From Firmicutes bacterium CAG:534 (GTDB lineage: Bacteria; Bacillota; Clostridia; Lachnospirales; Lachnospiraceae): a DNA stretch of 35,034 nt. A program made the position numbers and the translations under genes. The stretch lies in NCBI GenBank assembly GCA_000436115.1, contig FR894503.1, positions 10,594-45,627 of the forward strand, written 5' to 3'. The notes below the pieces were generated by a model that searched no databases, had not been told where the DNA came from, and was given only the letters and a program-made list of their open reading frames with translations. Below are positions 17,061 to 25,184 of this stretch, one piece after another. The stretch's first letter is position 1. The number at the start of each line of letters is the position of its first letter.

Positions 17061-17151
17061 ATTTCTGCGCACGCTTTTTTCGCATGCCGAGTTTGTGTCA
17101 AGTACGCGCAGACACAAATCTCGCGATTGAAAAATTTTATTTTTCAATCTT
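17061..17151. repeat. 91-bp structured intergenic repeat, copy 2
   Basis: This is the second copy of the element at 17-107, in the same orientation. Its perfect stems are at 17125-17149 (10 bp, 5-nt loop) and 17092-17099/17111-17118 (8 bp). It lies inside the polysaccharide operon between two glycosyltransferase genes. It is flanked by a near-duplicate stretch: 17043-17060 and 17140-17157 match at 17 of 18 bases (TTTTTCATTCTTATCCCC against TTTTTCAATCTTATCCCC). If the element is bounded at the 91-bp homology, the exact flanking duplication is ATCCCC. Confidence 0.85.
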
Positions 17152-17971
17152 ATCCCCTGACCTTTTTATACAGAAACTCTTTTCCTTTATTATAAATCCC
17201 GGCTGTCCATTTGTTTCGTGAAAGTCTGGTCCTGAGCGAGGAAAGCGTTACTGCCAGGATCAGCCGGTAGCGAAACAGCTCCTTTCCGGTCATATATTTT
17301 TCCGTGATCTCCTTATGCTCTCTTTGGGATCTCTTTCGGTTTTCCCTTGTCTCTGAAAAGCCGCCGCCTTCATAATCTGCGATCAGAAGTTTATCATAAA
17401 CCAGCTTTGCCCCTGCCCGGAAATAGCACCACAAAAACTGCTCATAATCTGCCCTTACCCGATAAACTGTCTCAAAGGGATGCTGCAGCAGAAGCTGTCT
17501 TTCATAAAAGCAGGCCTGGTGGCAGGGAACATTGCGGTAACAGCCAAATCCATCCAGTCTGGGATTGGAGCAGACCTCCTGCCCTGTGACCCGTTCATAA
17601 ATATTCCCATAATAAATAGAGGGAACCTTTTCCTCCCCCTGCCTTTCACGGATCAGCTTCTCCATATGGGCAAGCACCTGCTCCGAATAAAACCGGTCTC
17701 CGCAGTTTAAAAAATAGACATACTCGCCTGCCGCCTTTAAGACCGCCTGGTTCATGGCGTCATAAATGCCCTTATCCTCTTTTTGAACGATCCGCAGTCT
17801 TTCCCCCAGAATGCTCTTATACTGCTTTGCCGTTTCCATGGAACCATCCGTGCTGCCGCCGTCCTTGATGATGACCTCGTAGTCGCGGCAGGTTTGTTTT
17901 TCAATGCTTTGAAGCGTTTGAAGCAGCTTGTCCCCGGGATTTAAGCTTACCACCAGGATGGAAAATAACAT
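17150..17971 (-). CDS. Glycosyltransferase family 2 (WcaE-like)
   Basis: The 273-residue GT-A enzyme has FSILVVSLNPGDKLLQTLQSI, YEVIIKDGGSTDGS, and KGIYDAMNQAVLKAAGEYVYFLNCGDRFY. The last is the subgroup's counterpart of the DxD site, with a CGD as in colanic-acid WcaE-like enzymes. It ends with a basic stretch. Its stop codon lies in the GGGGATAAG stretch at the edge of the structured repeat. It starts 15 bp after the EpsG-like gene. Confidence 0.9.
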   Translation of the reverse strand: MLFSILVVSLNPGDKLLQTLQSIEKQTCRDYEVIIKDGGSTDGSMETAKQYKSILGERLRIVQKEDKGIYDAMNQAVLKAAGEYVYFLNCGDRFYSEQVLAHMEKLIRERQGEEKVPSIYYGNIYERVTGQEVCSNPRLDGFGCYRNVPCHQACFYERQLLLQHPFETVYRVRADYEQFLWCYFRAGAKLVYDKLLIADYEGGGFSETRENRKRSQREHKEITEKYMTGKELFRYRLILAVTLSSLRTRLSRNKWTAGIYNKGKEFLYKKVRG

Positions 17972-17985
17972 ATGCCGTTTCCTCC

Positions 17986-19095
17986 TTAGTTGACGTCAGA
18001 CAGGATCGGAACCATATCATGAAACATAAAGGTTTCATAGGGAAGGATCCGAAGACCATCTCCGCCCGCCTTTCTTATAATAAAAATTCCGAAATAAAGA
18101 AGCGCCGCTACTCCTACAAGCACCGTCAATATCCTTCTCCATTTTTTATTTTCAATCCCACCAAGCAGCGCCGGCAGAAAGAAGATATGCGTAATGGTAA
18201 GGTAATAACCGATCCTGGAAATGATGGGCAGAAAAGAGCAGCATACATACATCACAAGAGCTCCCAGGTTGCAGTAAAAATAAAACCGGTTTTTCTTTGA
18301 ATCCCGAACCGTCTTCCGGTAGCAGAAAAGGGAAAAGATCAGGATCCCCAGACACCTTGCAATGTTCACATAGCTGGTGCCTCCTCCCAGGTATTCTGTA
18401 TCCTCATAGGTAGGGTATAGGAATACCACTGCCTTTAAATAAAAATCCTGAAAAAAGAAAAAGGTGCTGCAAAACAAGGCTGCCAGAGCAAGCTGCCACT
18501 TTTTCCAGCAGTGTGCCGCCAGAATATATAAGGGGATCACCACCAGAAGAGACTTGTGCAGAGTTGCTCCCACCAGCACAAGCAGCAGAAACTTCACCCA
18601 CTCCTTTCGGAGAACATAGGGAATGGAAAACAGTGCAATGGCTAAGGCCAGATAATAACGCACTGTGTTAAAGGATTGAAAATAATAGCCAAAGGCCATA
18701 AAAAGGAAAAAGGAAAAACCAAAGGAGTCTGCCTGCCTGTAGATGGCCGCCATAAAAAGCAGAATGGTAAAGAAGGCAAAAAAAGCAAACACCAGGAGAT
18801 AATTCTCATATCCGCTTATGGCATAAAGCGCCTTTACAATCCAGTTAAATCCAAATTCCGTAGGCACATAGGCATTGCATTCTATGAGATGCATAAACTC
18901 CACATATTTGGCATAGTCATTTCCTACATTCAGGCGGCATGCGCAAACTCCGAACAAAAGCAGAAAAACAGATACCAGGGAAAGATAGTTCAGCATCTGT
19001 TGTCTGGTTACTGTATTTGATTGTTTCACATAATGATTGTTTACTAAAAATCCCAGACCTGCGGTGAGTACCGCCAGGATAATATACAAGATCAT
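17986..19095 (-). CDS. EpsG-like polysaccharide polymerase (Wzy role)
   Basis: The 369-residue protein has about ten membrane helices and the EpsG-family signature: a conserved Arg-Asn-x-Gly-x-Asp-Tyr region after the second helix (RLNVGNDYAKYVEFM), then GFNWIVKALYAISG and the helix-rich YYFQSFNTVRYYLALAIALF. EpsG-type proteins are thought to polymerise lipid-linked repeat units outside the membrane. The start at 19095 overlaps the upstream gene by 4 bp (ATGA) and has GGAAGGGAAA upstream; the open frame before it lies inside that gene. Confidence 0.85.
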   Translation of the reverse strand: MILYIILAVLTAGLGFLVNNHYVKQSNTVTRQQMLNYLSLVSVFLLLFGVCACRLNVGNDYAKYVEFMHLIECNAYVPTEFGFNWIVKALYAISGYENYLLVFAFFAFFTILLFMAAIYRQADSFGFSFFLFMAFGYYFQSFNTVRYYLALAIALFSIPYVLRKEWVKFLLLVLVGATLHKSLLVVIPLYILAAHCWKKWQLALAALFCSTFFFFQDFYLKAVVFLYPTYEDTEYLGGGTSYVNIARCLGILIFSLFCYRKTVRDSKKNRFYFYCNLGALVMYVCCSFLPIISRIGYYLTITHIFFLPALLGGIENKKWRRILTVLVGVAALLYFGIFIIRKAGGDGLRILPYETFMFHDMVPILSDVN

Positions 19096-19877
19096 CTGCG
19101 CTTTTTCCCTTCCGAAATGCCTTTTTTCATCAGCCCAAAGGCTTCCAAAAAGCTCTTCTCTGTGAGCATCTGCGCTCTGTGCGACCACAAAAATCTCAGT
19201 GAAAAAAGTCCTGCAAGCCATCCATACAGGTCATGATAAAGTACGCCTCTGTCAAAAAAGAACTTGTCATGATACCCCTCAAACCAGGTAGATTCCCGGT
19301 ACACCTCTTCCCCCAGCAGCGCCGTGTCCGCATACAGATGCAGCCCTTTTTTCAGACAGTCATGCAAAAAAAGGCTGTCCTCCCCGTTGCTGTATCTTGC
19401 TCCTCCGCCATACAAAAGAGAAAAGCACACATTTGCCCTTCGCAGTGCTTCCAGTCTTGCCGCCACCGCATAGGTGGGATATCGACCATAATTATACCAT
19501 CTGATCCTTCTGCCTGCCTCATTATAATAGGTGGCCCTGGACGGATCCACCTTAAAATTAAAGGTGATCACATCTGCATCCGGGTTTTGTGCAAAAGCAT
19601 TCAATACCTTTTGCTCGTAACCGGGGAAAAAATGAATATCTTCATCTGAAAACAGGCAGATCTCACCTTCCGCATGCAAAAGAGCCGTATTGCGGTTTAA
19701 CCCGACCCCCCGCTCCTTCATGGAAAAGCACCTGATCTGTTTCCCCTTATGCTCATACTCCTGATATGCTGCATAGCCGCACTGGTTCACAAGGATGGCG
19801 TCTGTTTCCAGTCCCATTTTTTCCGGCAAAGCATCCACATTCTGATTTACAGCAGCTACCAGTACCTGTAACTTCAT
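19092..19877 (-). CDS. Glycosyltransferase, GT-A/family 2-like
   Basis: The 261-residue protein opens with LQVLVAAVNQNVDALPEKM and carries GVGLNRNTALLHAEGEICLFSDEDIHF, where SDED serves as the metal and nucleotide-sugar site of a GT-A fold. The middle (YNYGRYPTYAVAARLEALRR and the GEDSLFLHD that follows it) resembles GT2 enzymes with a C-terminal acceptor segment. AGAGGAAGAGGA lies immediately upstream of the start at 19877; the in-frame ATG at 19898 lacks a site. It is co-directional and overlaps the next gene by 4 bp. Confidence 0.82.
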   Translation of the reverse strand: MKLQVLVAAVNQNVDALPEKMGLETDAILVNQCGYAAYQEYEHKGKQIRCFSMKERGVGLNRNTALLHAEGEICLFSDEDIHFFPGYEQKVLNAFAQNPDADVITFNFKVDPSRATYYNEAGRRIRWYNYGRYPTYAVAARLEALRRANVCFSLLYGGGARYSNGEDSLFLHDCLKKGLHLYADTALLGEEVYRESTWFEGYHDKFFFDRGVLYHDLYGWLAGLFSLRFLWSHRAQMLTEKSFLEAFGLMKKGISEGKKRR

Positions 19878-19890
19878 TCCTCTTCCTCTT

Positions 19891-21018
19891 TTATGCAAAA
19901 TATCGGTTTAAAAACTCTTCATCTGCCTGGGCAATGATCATTCCAAAAACAGGGCAGTCCTGATTGCTTAAAAAGGTCAGGATCCGTTCTGTCCTTCTGC
20001 TCACATCCGCTCCAAAGGGAAGCAGGATCACCACGCCTCCAAGCTCCTTCATCCGGCTGCATTCTTCTTCCGAAAACTCATTTTCGTTAAACGGGATAAC
20101 CTCCCATTCTCCTTTTTCCGGACCACCGCTTTCCTCCAGGATGTGCCAGCCAAAATCCTCCTGGTTATTCCCTGTGGGAACCTCCATTTCTCCCCGGTTT
20201 AAAAGGCCCTCAAGCTCCAGCTTCCTCATATCGCTGTGATTGCCCATATCCAGGATGGCAAAGCATTTGTGCTCTCCCAGCACATGATGGATAGAGCCCT
20301 TCAGCTCCCTTGCATAGGGCTGTAGTCCCTTCTGGTTCATGGTAAGGATCCCAAGCGCCCTGTAGGGATAACGCTTTTCTATATCTCCCTGCACATAAAT
20401 ACATTCATTAAAGACATACCAGAAGCCAAAAATGATCATTGATACCGCAAACACAATGACTGCACCGGTAATGCAGGCGGCTGTGGTGCGGTCATCCCAG
20501 TAGACCCTTTGGGGCACACCGGAATAAATCACCTTGATCAGCTCCAGTTCCTTGCTCTGCTGGGCATATTCCATCAGCCCCAGCTCCACGGCGTCCCGGA
20601 TCTCCCTGACAAACTTTTCGTTTTCTCCTCTTACCGTGATCGTCAAAAGCCTGATATCCGAAAGAATCTCCGCTGTGATCGCTTCCCTTACCTGTTCCCT
20701 GTCATAGCCGGGAAGCTCCTCCATCACAAGATCCATAATGGGATCGCAGTGAAGAAGATCGTTCCAGGTATATCCGTTATAATACTGGTAAACCTCTCCG
20801 CTCTCATCTGCCCCAAAACTGATATACAGCTTTGAAACGGTATCATATTCCACGGGCATTTTGGTGGCTCTTGCAATCTGGTAGGCAATGCCTCCAATCG
20901 CTGCTCCCAAAAGCACCAGAGAAAAAATGAGCCACATTTTCCTTTGAAAGGTAAGGAGCAGTCTTTTCAGATCCATCCCCCGGTTTAAATATGCTTCATC
21001 CATTCTTTTTGTCTCCAT
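19891..21018 (-). CDS. Wzz-like chain-length protein fused to a degenerate tyrosine-kinase-like domain
   Basis: The 375-residue protein has a Wzz layout: a cytoplasmic N-terminus (DLKRLLLTFQRKMW), a first helix (about 29-48), an outside domain (about 50-175), and a second helix (about 178-203). After it, residues 205-375 look like the P-loop fold of CpsD/YwqD-type tyrosine kinases, especially GGVVILLPFGADVSRRTERI and CPVFGMIIAQ near the end. However, the place where Walker A should be reads ILDMGNHSDMRKLELEG with no GKS/GKT, and there is no C-terminal tyrosine cluster. Catalysis is therefore unlikely. No separate kinase gene is present. The start at 21018 has GAAGAGGGAA and overlaps the upstream gene by 23 bp. 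Confidence 0.8.
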   Translation of the reverse strand: METKRMDEAYLNRGMDLKRLLLTFQRKMWLIFSLVLLGAAIGGIAYQIARATKMPVEYDTVSKLYISFGADESGEVYQYYNGYTWNDLLHCDPIMDLVMEELPGYDREQVREAITAEILSDIRLLTITVRGENEKFVREIRDAVELGLMEYAQQSKELELIKVIYSGVPQRVYWDDRTTAACITGAVIVFAVSMIIFGFWYVFNECIYVQGDIEKRYPYRALGILTMNQKGLQPYARELKGSIHHVLGEHKCFAILDMGNHSDMRKLELEGLLNRGEMEVPTGNNQEDFGWHILEESGGPEKGEWEVIPFNENEFSEEECSRMKELGGVVILLPFGADVSRRTERILTFLSNQDCPVFGMIIAQADEEFLNRYFA

Positions 21019-22399
21019 TTCCCTCTTCTCTCATGGCTGTCACCTGCGTGCTGTCAACCCCTTCCGTGCTTTCAGGTTTGATCAGGATCTTTAAGGTCAG
21101 AAGCATCAGCTTCAGATCCAGCCAGACGGAATAATTTTCAATATAAGTCAGATCTAGTTTCAGCTTATCATAGGGAGTGGTATTATACTTCCCATAAACC
21201 TGCGCATAGCCCGCCAGCCCGGCTTTTACCTTTGTCCGAAAAGCAAATTCCGGCATTTCTTCCATATATTTTTTGATAATTTCAGGTCTTTCCGGCCTGG
21301 GGCCGATAAAGGACATATCTCCTTTTAAAATATTAAAGAGCTGAGGAAGCTCGTCAATCCGCACTGCACGGATAAACCTTCCTATGGGCGTGATCCTGTC
21401 ATCATGCCTGGCCGCCAGTCTGGCAACCCCGTCCTTCTCCGCATCCACGCGCATGCTTCTGAATTTCAGGATCTTAAATTCCCTGGCGTCCCTGGTACAG
21501 CGGATCTGCTTATAAAATACCGGCCCTCCATCATAGCATTTGATCAAAATAGCCGTAATAAGCATAAACGGAGATGCGATCACCAGAAGAAGCACTGCGC
21601 AGACAATATCGATCAGTCTTTTGGCAAGTCTTTGTTCCACATTCAGCGCATATTCCCTGGTCAGCAGTATGGGCGTATCAAATAAATGAAGCTGATCGCT
21701 TCCCTTTACCAGCACATCCGGGATCTTAGGCATCATATAAACCCTGATGGATCTGCTGTAGCAGTATTTCAGAAGACGGTTTCGGTCTGCCGTGGGAATG
21801 TCCCAAAGCACCACTGCTCCATAACCGTTTTCCACTTCCCTGATAATTGCCTGCTCATCTTCCCTGATATCCATACACTTTTCAATCCGGTATTTGTCCT
21901 TGCGGGAGGCAAACTTGTGCAGAATATCTTCAATGTCTCTGTCTCCATGGATCAGCAGCATCCTTCTTGGCGGAAATACCCTTCGGTAAACGCCGTTGCA
22001 GAGGGCTGTCCAGATACCGGAGATCAGAAGCTGGCACAGGGTTGCAAGCACAAAATAATTGACAGGCACCAGCCAGTTTCTCATCAGAGAGATCTGAAAA
22101 TATGTAATCACATTGACAATGATTACGGAAAACAGCTGGGAGAAAAAAACATCCATAGGCTTCAGGTACCCCACCTTCAGCCCTCCATAGGTATTCGTAA
22201 AGAAAAAAAGCAGCACCAGATAAATCCCAAACATCAGTAAATGTCCGTTTCGATGAAAACGGAGACCCAGATTAAATCTGTTTACCAGAGGGTAATAATA
22301 TTCGATCCAGATATATGCGTAAACTGCCGTCTGCATGATCAGCCCGATAAAGCTGAGCCACAGAACGACTACTCTTTTAAAGGATTCCCAGCGTTTCAC
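20996..22399 (-). CDS. Polyprenyl-phosphate sugar-1-phosphate transferase (WbaP/CpsE type)
   Basis: The 467-residue protein has four N-terminal helices (about 10-130), a cytoplasmic CoA-binding-like domain, and a further helix (LIDIVCAVLLLVIASPFMLI). The catalytic domain follows, with FKILKFRSMRVDAE, IGRFIRAVRIDELPQLFNIL and KGDMSFIGPRPERPE, all invariant marks of the family. It transfers a sugar 1-phosphate to undecaprenyl phosphate, starting repeat-unit synthesis. The start is a GTG at 22399 with GAGGT 7 nt upstream. It precedes the Wzz-like gene, as in cps/eps operons. Confidence 0.95.
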   Translation of the reverse strand: MKRWESFKRVVVLWLSFIGLIMQTAVYAYIWIEYYYPLVNRFNLGLRFHRNGHLLMFGIYLVLLFFFTNTYGGLKVGYLKPMDVFFSQLFSVIIVNVITYFQISLMRNWLVPVNYFVLATLCQLLISGIWTALCNGVYRRVFPPRRMLLIHGDRDIEDILHKFASRKDKYRIEKCMDIREDEQAIIREVENGYGAVVLWDIPTADRNRLLKYCYSRSIRVYMMPKIPDVLVKGSDQLHLFDTPILLTREYALNVEQRLAKRLIDIVCAVLLLVIASPFMLITAILIKCYDGGPVFYKQIRCTRDAREFKILKFRSMRVDAEKDGVARLAARHDDRITPIGRFIRAVRIDELPQLFNILKGDMSFIGPRPERPEIIKKYMEEMPEFAFRTKVKAGLAGYAQVYGKYNTTPYDKLKLDLTYIENYSVWLDLKLMLLTLKILIKPESTEGVDSTQVTAMREEGNGDKKNG

Positions 22400-22420
22400 T
22401 TATGCACCTCATATCACTTA

Positions 22421-23182
22421 TTATAATCTTCTTATGGTAGCTCTCCATGCCCAGCCCAAAAGGCAGCCTGCACTTTGAAAAAACGGAAGCATTTCCTGTC
22501 TGCGGTAAAGCTGCCAGATCCTCCTGACGGCTTCCAGCTTGTTGGAGGATAAGGAATGGGGCGGCCTTCTGTAGATCGCCAGCACCTCGTCTAAGCCGTA
22601 AGCAGGATAACCCGCTTTCAGGATCTTCCACCAGGTAGCCGTATCCTCGCTCTTAATATCCGGCATATGGAGAAGCTCTTTTCCAGTTTTCTGTGTATCG
22701 ATCAGCACGGTTGTGGTAAAGATGATCGTCCTGGACAACGCCTTTTTGTAGGTGAGCACCGGCAGCACATGAACCACCTTTCCGGTTCTGCCTGCCTTTT
22801 CATCCCCAAATTCATAGGCAGTATATACAAAGGCCGCATCCTTTTCCTTTAAAAAGGCAAGCTCCTTTTCCAGCTTATCCGGCATCCACACATCATCCGC
22901 ATCCAGAAAGGCGATATACCTTCCCCTGGAATGGTCGATCCCTGTGTTTCTGGCCAGCGCCGCCCCTTCATTTGAGGGTTTGGCAATTACCCTGATCCGG
23001 TGATCCTGCTTCGCAAGCGCTTCCATTCTGGCAAGGCTCTGATCCCCGGAATGATCATCCACCAGGAGCAGCTCCCAGCTTTGACAGGTCTGTGCCCTGA
23101 CCATGGCCACGGTTTCTTCTATATAGCTCTCTGCATTGTATACCGGAACGATAATGCTTATCAGTTCCTTTTCCTGCCCCAT
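22421..23182 (-). CDS. Glycosyltransferase family 2
   Basis: The 253-residue GT-A enzyme has ISIIVPVYNAESYIEETVAM, WELLLVDDHSGDQS, GAALARNTGIDHSRGRYIAF and LDADDVWMPDKLEKE (the DxD site), a standard GT2 of capsule and teichoic-acid loci. The start abuts the stop of the upstream gene with no spacer; AGAGGAAA in the end of that gene is the ribosome site. Confidence 0.92.
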   Translation of the reverse strand: MGQEKELISIIVPVYNAESYIEETVAMVRAQTCQSWELLLVDDHSGDQSLARMEALAKQDHRIRVIAKPSNEGAALARNTGIDHSRGRYIAFLDADDVWMPDKLEKELAFLKEKDAAFVYTAYEFGDEKAGRTGKVVHVLPVLTYKKALSRTIIFTTTVLIDTQKTGKELLHMPDIKSEDTATWWKILKAGYPAYGLDEVLAIYRRPPHSLSSNKLEAVRRIWQLYRRQEMLPFFQSAGCLLGWAWRATIRRL

Positions 23183-24112
23183 TTAAATTTCCTCTTTTAT
23201 CAAATAGATTGGCCTTCTTTTCACTTCCATATACGTTTTTGCCAGATATTGACCCACAATTCCAAGGCAGAAAAGCTGCACTCCGCTGACAAGGGAAATA
23301 ATGCACACCAAAGACGGCCATCCTGATGTAGGATCGCCGAACAGCGCCTTTCTGACAATCGTAAAAATGATCAGCGCAAAGGCAAAAATACAAAACAGCA
23401 CGCCCATAAAGGCTGCAAATCCAAGAGGCGCTGTCGAAAAAGAGGTAATGCCCTCCAGAGAATAAGCAAACAGCTTCCAGAAGGACCATTTGGTCTCTCC
23501 CTTTTTCCTCTCAATATTGTCAAATTCCAGCCATTTTGTCTCGTAACCCACCCAGCCGTATATTCCTTTGGTAAAACGGTTATATTCCGGCATGGCCAGC
23601 ATGGCGTCCACCACCTGCCTTGTCATAAGACGGTAATCCCTTGCCCCCTCCATGATCTCTGTCTTGGAGATCCTGCGCATGATCTTATAAAACGTCCTGG
23701 CAAAGAAGGATCTGATCGGTGGTTCTCCCTTTCTGCTTACTCTTCTGGTTGCCACAGAATCATATCCCTGCTCCAGATAACCAAACATTTCCGGCAAAAG
23801 AGAAGGGGGATCCTGAAGATCTGCGTCCAGAAAGACCACATAATCCCCGTTTGCCTTTTCCAGGCCGGCATAAATTGCAGCTTCCTTTCCGAAGTTTCTG
23901 GAAAAAGCAAGCAGATGCACCCTTTTGTCCTGGGCGATCAGCTTTTTCACTTCCTCCCGGGTATGATCCCCGGATCCGTCATCAATGTACCAGATCTCCA
24001 GTTCCACATCCCTGCTGCGGAAATATTCTTCGTTTTTCATAAATTCCCTGTAAAAATCAGGAACATTTTCTTCTTCATTGTAGCAAGGTACCACTGCACT
24101 GAGTAGCTTCAT
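23183..24112 (-). CDS. Polyprenyl-phosphate sugar synthase, GtrB/DPM-like GT2
   Basis: The 309-residue protein has a GT2 domain (VPCYNEEENVPDFYREF, WYIDDGSGDHT, DADLQDPPSLLPEM) and two C-terminal helices (about 230-255 and 265-288). It ends GQYLAKTYMEVKRRP, the classic GtrB/YkcC-type tail. These enzymes charge undecaprenyl phosphate with a single sugar, which is flipped and used by GT-C enzymes outside; the GT39-like protein at 11912-13519 is a natural partner. It is the first gene of the operon, with GAGAGGTCGGAC before the ATG. Confidence 0.92.
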   Translation of the reverse strand: MKLLSAVVPCYNEEENVPDFYREFMKNEEYFRSRDVELEIWYIDDGSGDHTREEVKKLIAQDKRVHLLAFSRNFGKEAAIYAGLEKANGDYVVFLDADLQDPPSLLPEMFGYLEQGYDSVATRRVSRKGEPPIRSFFARTFYKIMRRISKTEIMEGARDYRLMTRQVVDAMLAMPEYNRFTKGIYGWVGYETKWLEFDNIERKKGETKWSFWKLFAYSLEGITSFSTAPLGFAAFMGVLFCIFAFALIIFTIVRKALFGDPTSGWPSLVCIISLVSGVQLFCLGIVGQYLAKTYMEVKRRPIYLIKEEI

Positions 24113-24148
24113 GTCCGACCTCTCTTCATGAAAACAATATTATCCTAT

Positions 24149-24177
24149 ATTCTAACACACAAACCAAAATATCACAA
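24149..24177 (-). promoter_or_regulatory. Promoter of the polysaccharide operon
   Basis: On the minus strand TTGTGA (24172-24177) and TAGAAT (24149-24154) are 17 bp apart, about 37 bp before the first gene. An overlapping TTGGTT-17-GATAAT pair is also possible. No clear paired LytTR-type site was seen in 24113-24316, only a single AAAGTTGTG. Confidence 0.6.
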
Positions 24178-24192
24178 CTTTAGAAAGACACA

Positions 24193-24212
24193 GGCAGAGC
24201 TTACGCCCTGCC
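24193..24212 (-). terminator. Weak hairpin between the LytTR gene and the polysaccharide operon
   Basis: GGCAG-x-GC and GC-x-CTGCC pair around a TTAC loop, with one internal mismatch. On the minus strand TGTGTCTTTCT follows. It could end the LytTR transcript, but it lies about 105 bp after that gene and the U-run is poor. Confidence 0.4.
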
Positions 24213-24316
24213 CATAAGAAAGAGTAGATACACCCCAAACATGTTTTCTTTATTATATAAGGAAATAAAGGCCTGTGGCCAAAATGTAATAATTAACATT
24301 CTTTTTGTCATAATGA

Positions 24317-25033
24317 TCAGAAAACGCCGCTTTTTAATTGATTGACACAGCCCTTTCTCCTGCGGCTTACAGGAAGCACATCCCGGTTTTTCAGCCGCAC
24401 CATTCTGTGATGATATTCCTCCACATACCTTTCGTTTACCAGATAGGATTGGTGGATCCTGACAAAGGAAAGGTTCGAACCCTTCAGCCTCTGCTCCACC
24501 TCATCCAGTTTGCCGTACATCAGATATTCCTTCCCTGTTTCCAGCAGGATATTAACTGTTCTCCTGTCGCTGGCAAAATAAAGCACCTCCCGCAGATTTA
24601 CCTGATAGGCATGGTGCTTGTAGCAGAACCGGAAGCTCTCATAAAAAAGCCTCTGCTCCTTTAACACCTTATCCATGCGTTCCAAAACCTGCCGCCTGTT
24701 TATGCTGCATTCCATAAAATGAACCGGTGAAAGAGGAAAAAGTTCCCGAAAATCCCTCATTTCACCGGCATAAAATACAATACTGACCTGTCTGCTGTTT
24801 TTTCTCAGCCTTCCGGCTGTCTCCACCCCGCCAATTCCCGGAAGATCCATTTCCAGAAATACCACGGAAAATGCACCGGAAAGCTCTGTTTCAAATAACA
24901 GCTCTTCTCCCGTGTGAAATCTTCTGATCTGAACCGGCTCGTTTCTTTCTAAGGCCCAGTCCTCCACAAACCTTTCCACCTTCTGCGCCTCGGCAGACAG
25001 GCGGCCGCACACTGCAATCCTGATTACCATCAT
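24317..25033 (-). CDS. LytTR-family DNA-binding regulator with a degenerate (pseudo) receiver domain
   Basis: The 238-residue protein has a receiver-like fold (about 3-120) and an intact-looking LytTR domain (about 135-235: EVLYFASDRRTVNILLETG, SFVRIHQSYLVNERYVEEY, LPVSRRRKG). All phosphorylation residues of the receiver are replaced. The acidic pair after the first strand is Gly-10/Arg-11 (AVCGR), the phospho-acceptor Asp is Glu-61 (VVFLEMDLPG), the Thr/Ser is Ala-89 (FYAGEM), and the conserved Lys-Pro is Cys-109/Ser-110. No histidine kinase gene is adjacent. It may act without phosphorylation. It lies just upstream of, and co-directional with, the polysaccharide operon. The start may be 25033 or 25030; GGGGGA serves either. 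Confidence 0.88.
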   Translation of the reverse strand: MMVIRIAVCGRLSAEAQKVERFVEDWALERNEPVQIRRFHTGEELLFETELSGAFSVVFLEMDLPGIGGVETAGRLRKNSRQVSIVFYAGEMRDFRELFPLSPVHFMECSINRRQVLERMDKVLKEQRLFYESFRFCYKHHAYQVNLREVLYFASDRRTVNILLETGKEYLMYGKLDEVEQRLKGSNLSFVRIHQSYLVNERYVEEYHHRMVRLKNRDVLPVSRRRKGCVNQLKSGVF

Positions 25034-25060
25034 AATCCCCCTTTTCTTTTGTATCTGAAA

Positions 25061-25088
25061 ATTTTATCTTTTTTATTGTAACAATCAA
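25061..25088 (-). promoter_or_regulatory. Promoter of the LytTR regulator gene
   Basis: TTGATT (25083-25088) and TAAAAT (25061-25066) on the minus strand with a 16-bp spacer, about 28 bp before the start codon. Confidence 0.55.
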
Positions 25089-25184
25089 AAAGGGGGTTCT
25101 GATGTTTTGTCACTCAATATGCGGTATCTGGTTACAAATTGTCCGTTCTCTTCCTATAGCGGGCTCAAAGCAGAAGACTGCCTG

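Noticed and set aside
24113..24316. LytTR binding sites in the promoter region of the polysaccharide operon
   Set aside because: Only one AAAGTTGTG-like half-site was seen, with no second copy at the usual spacing.
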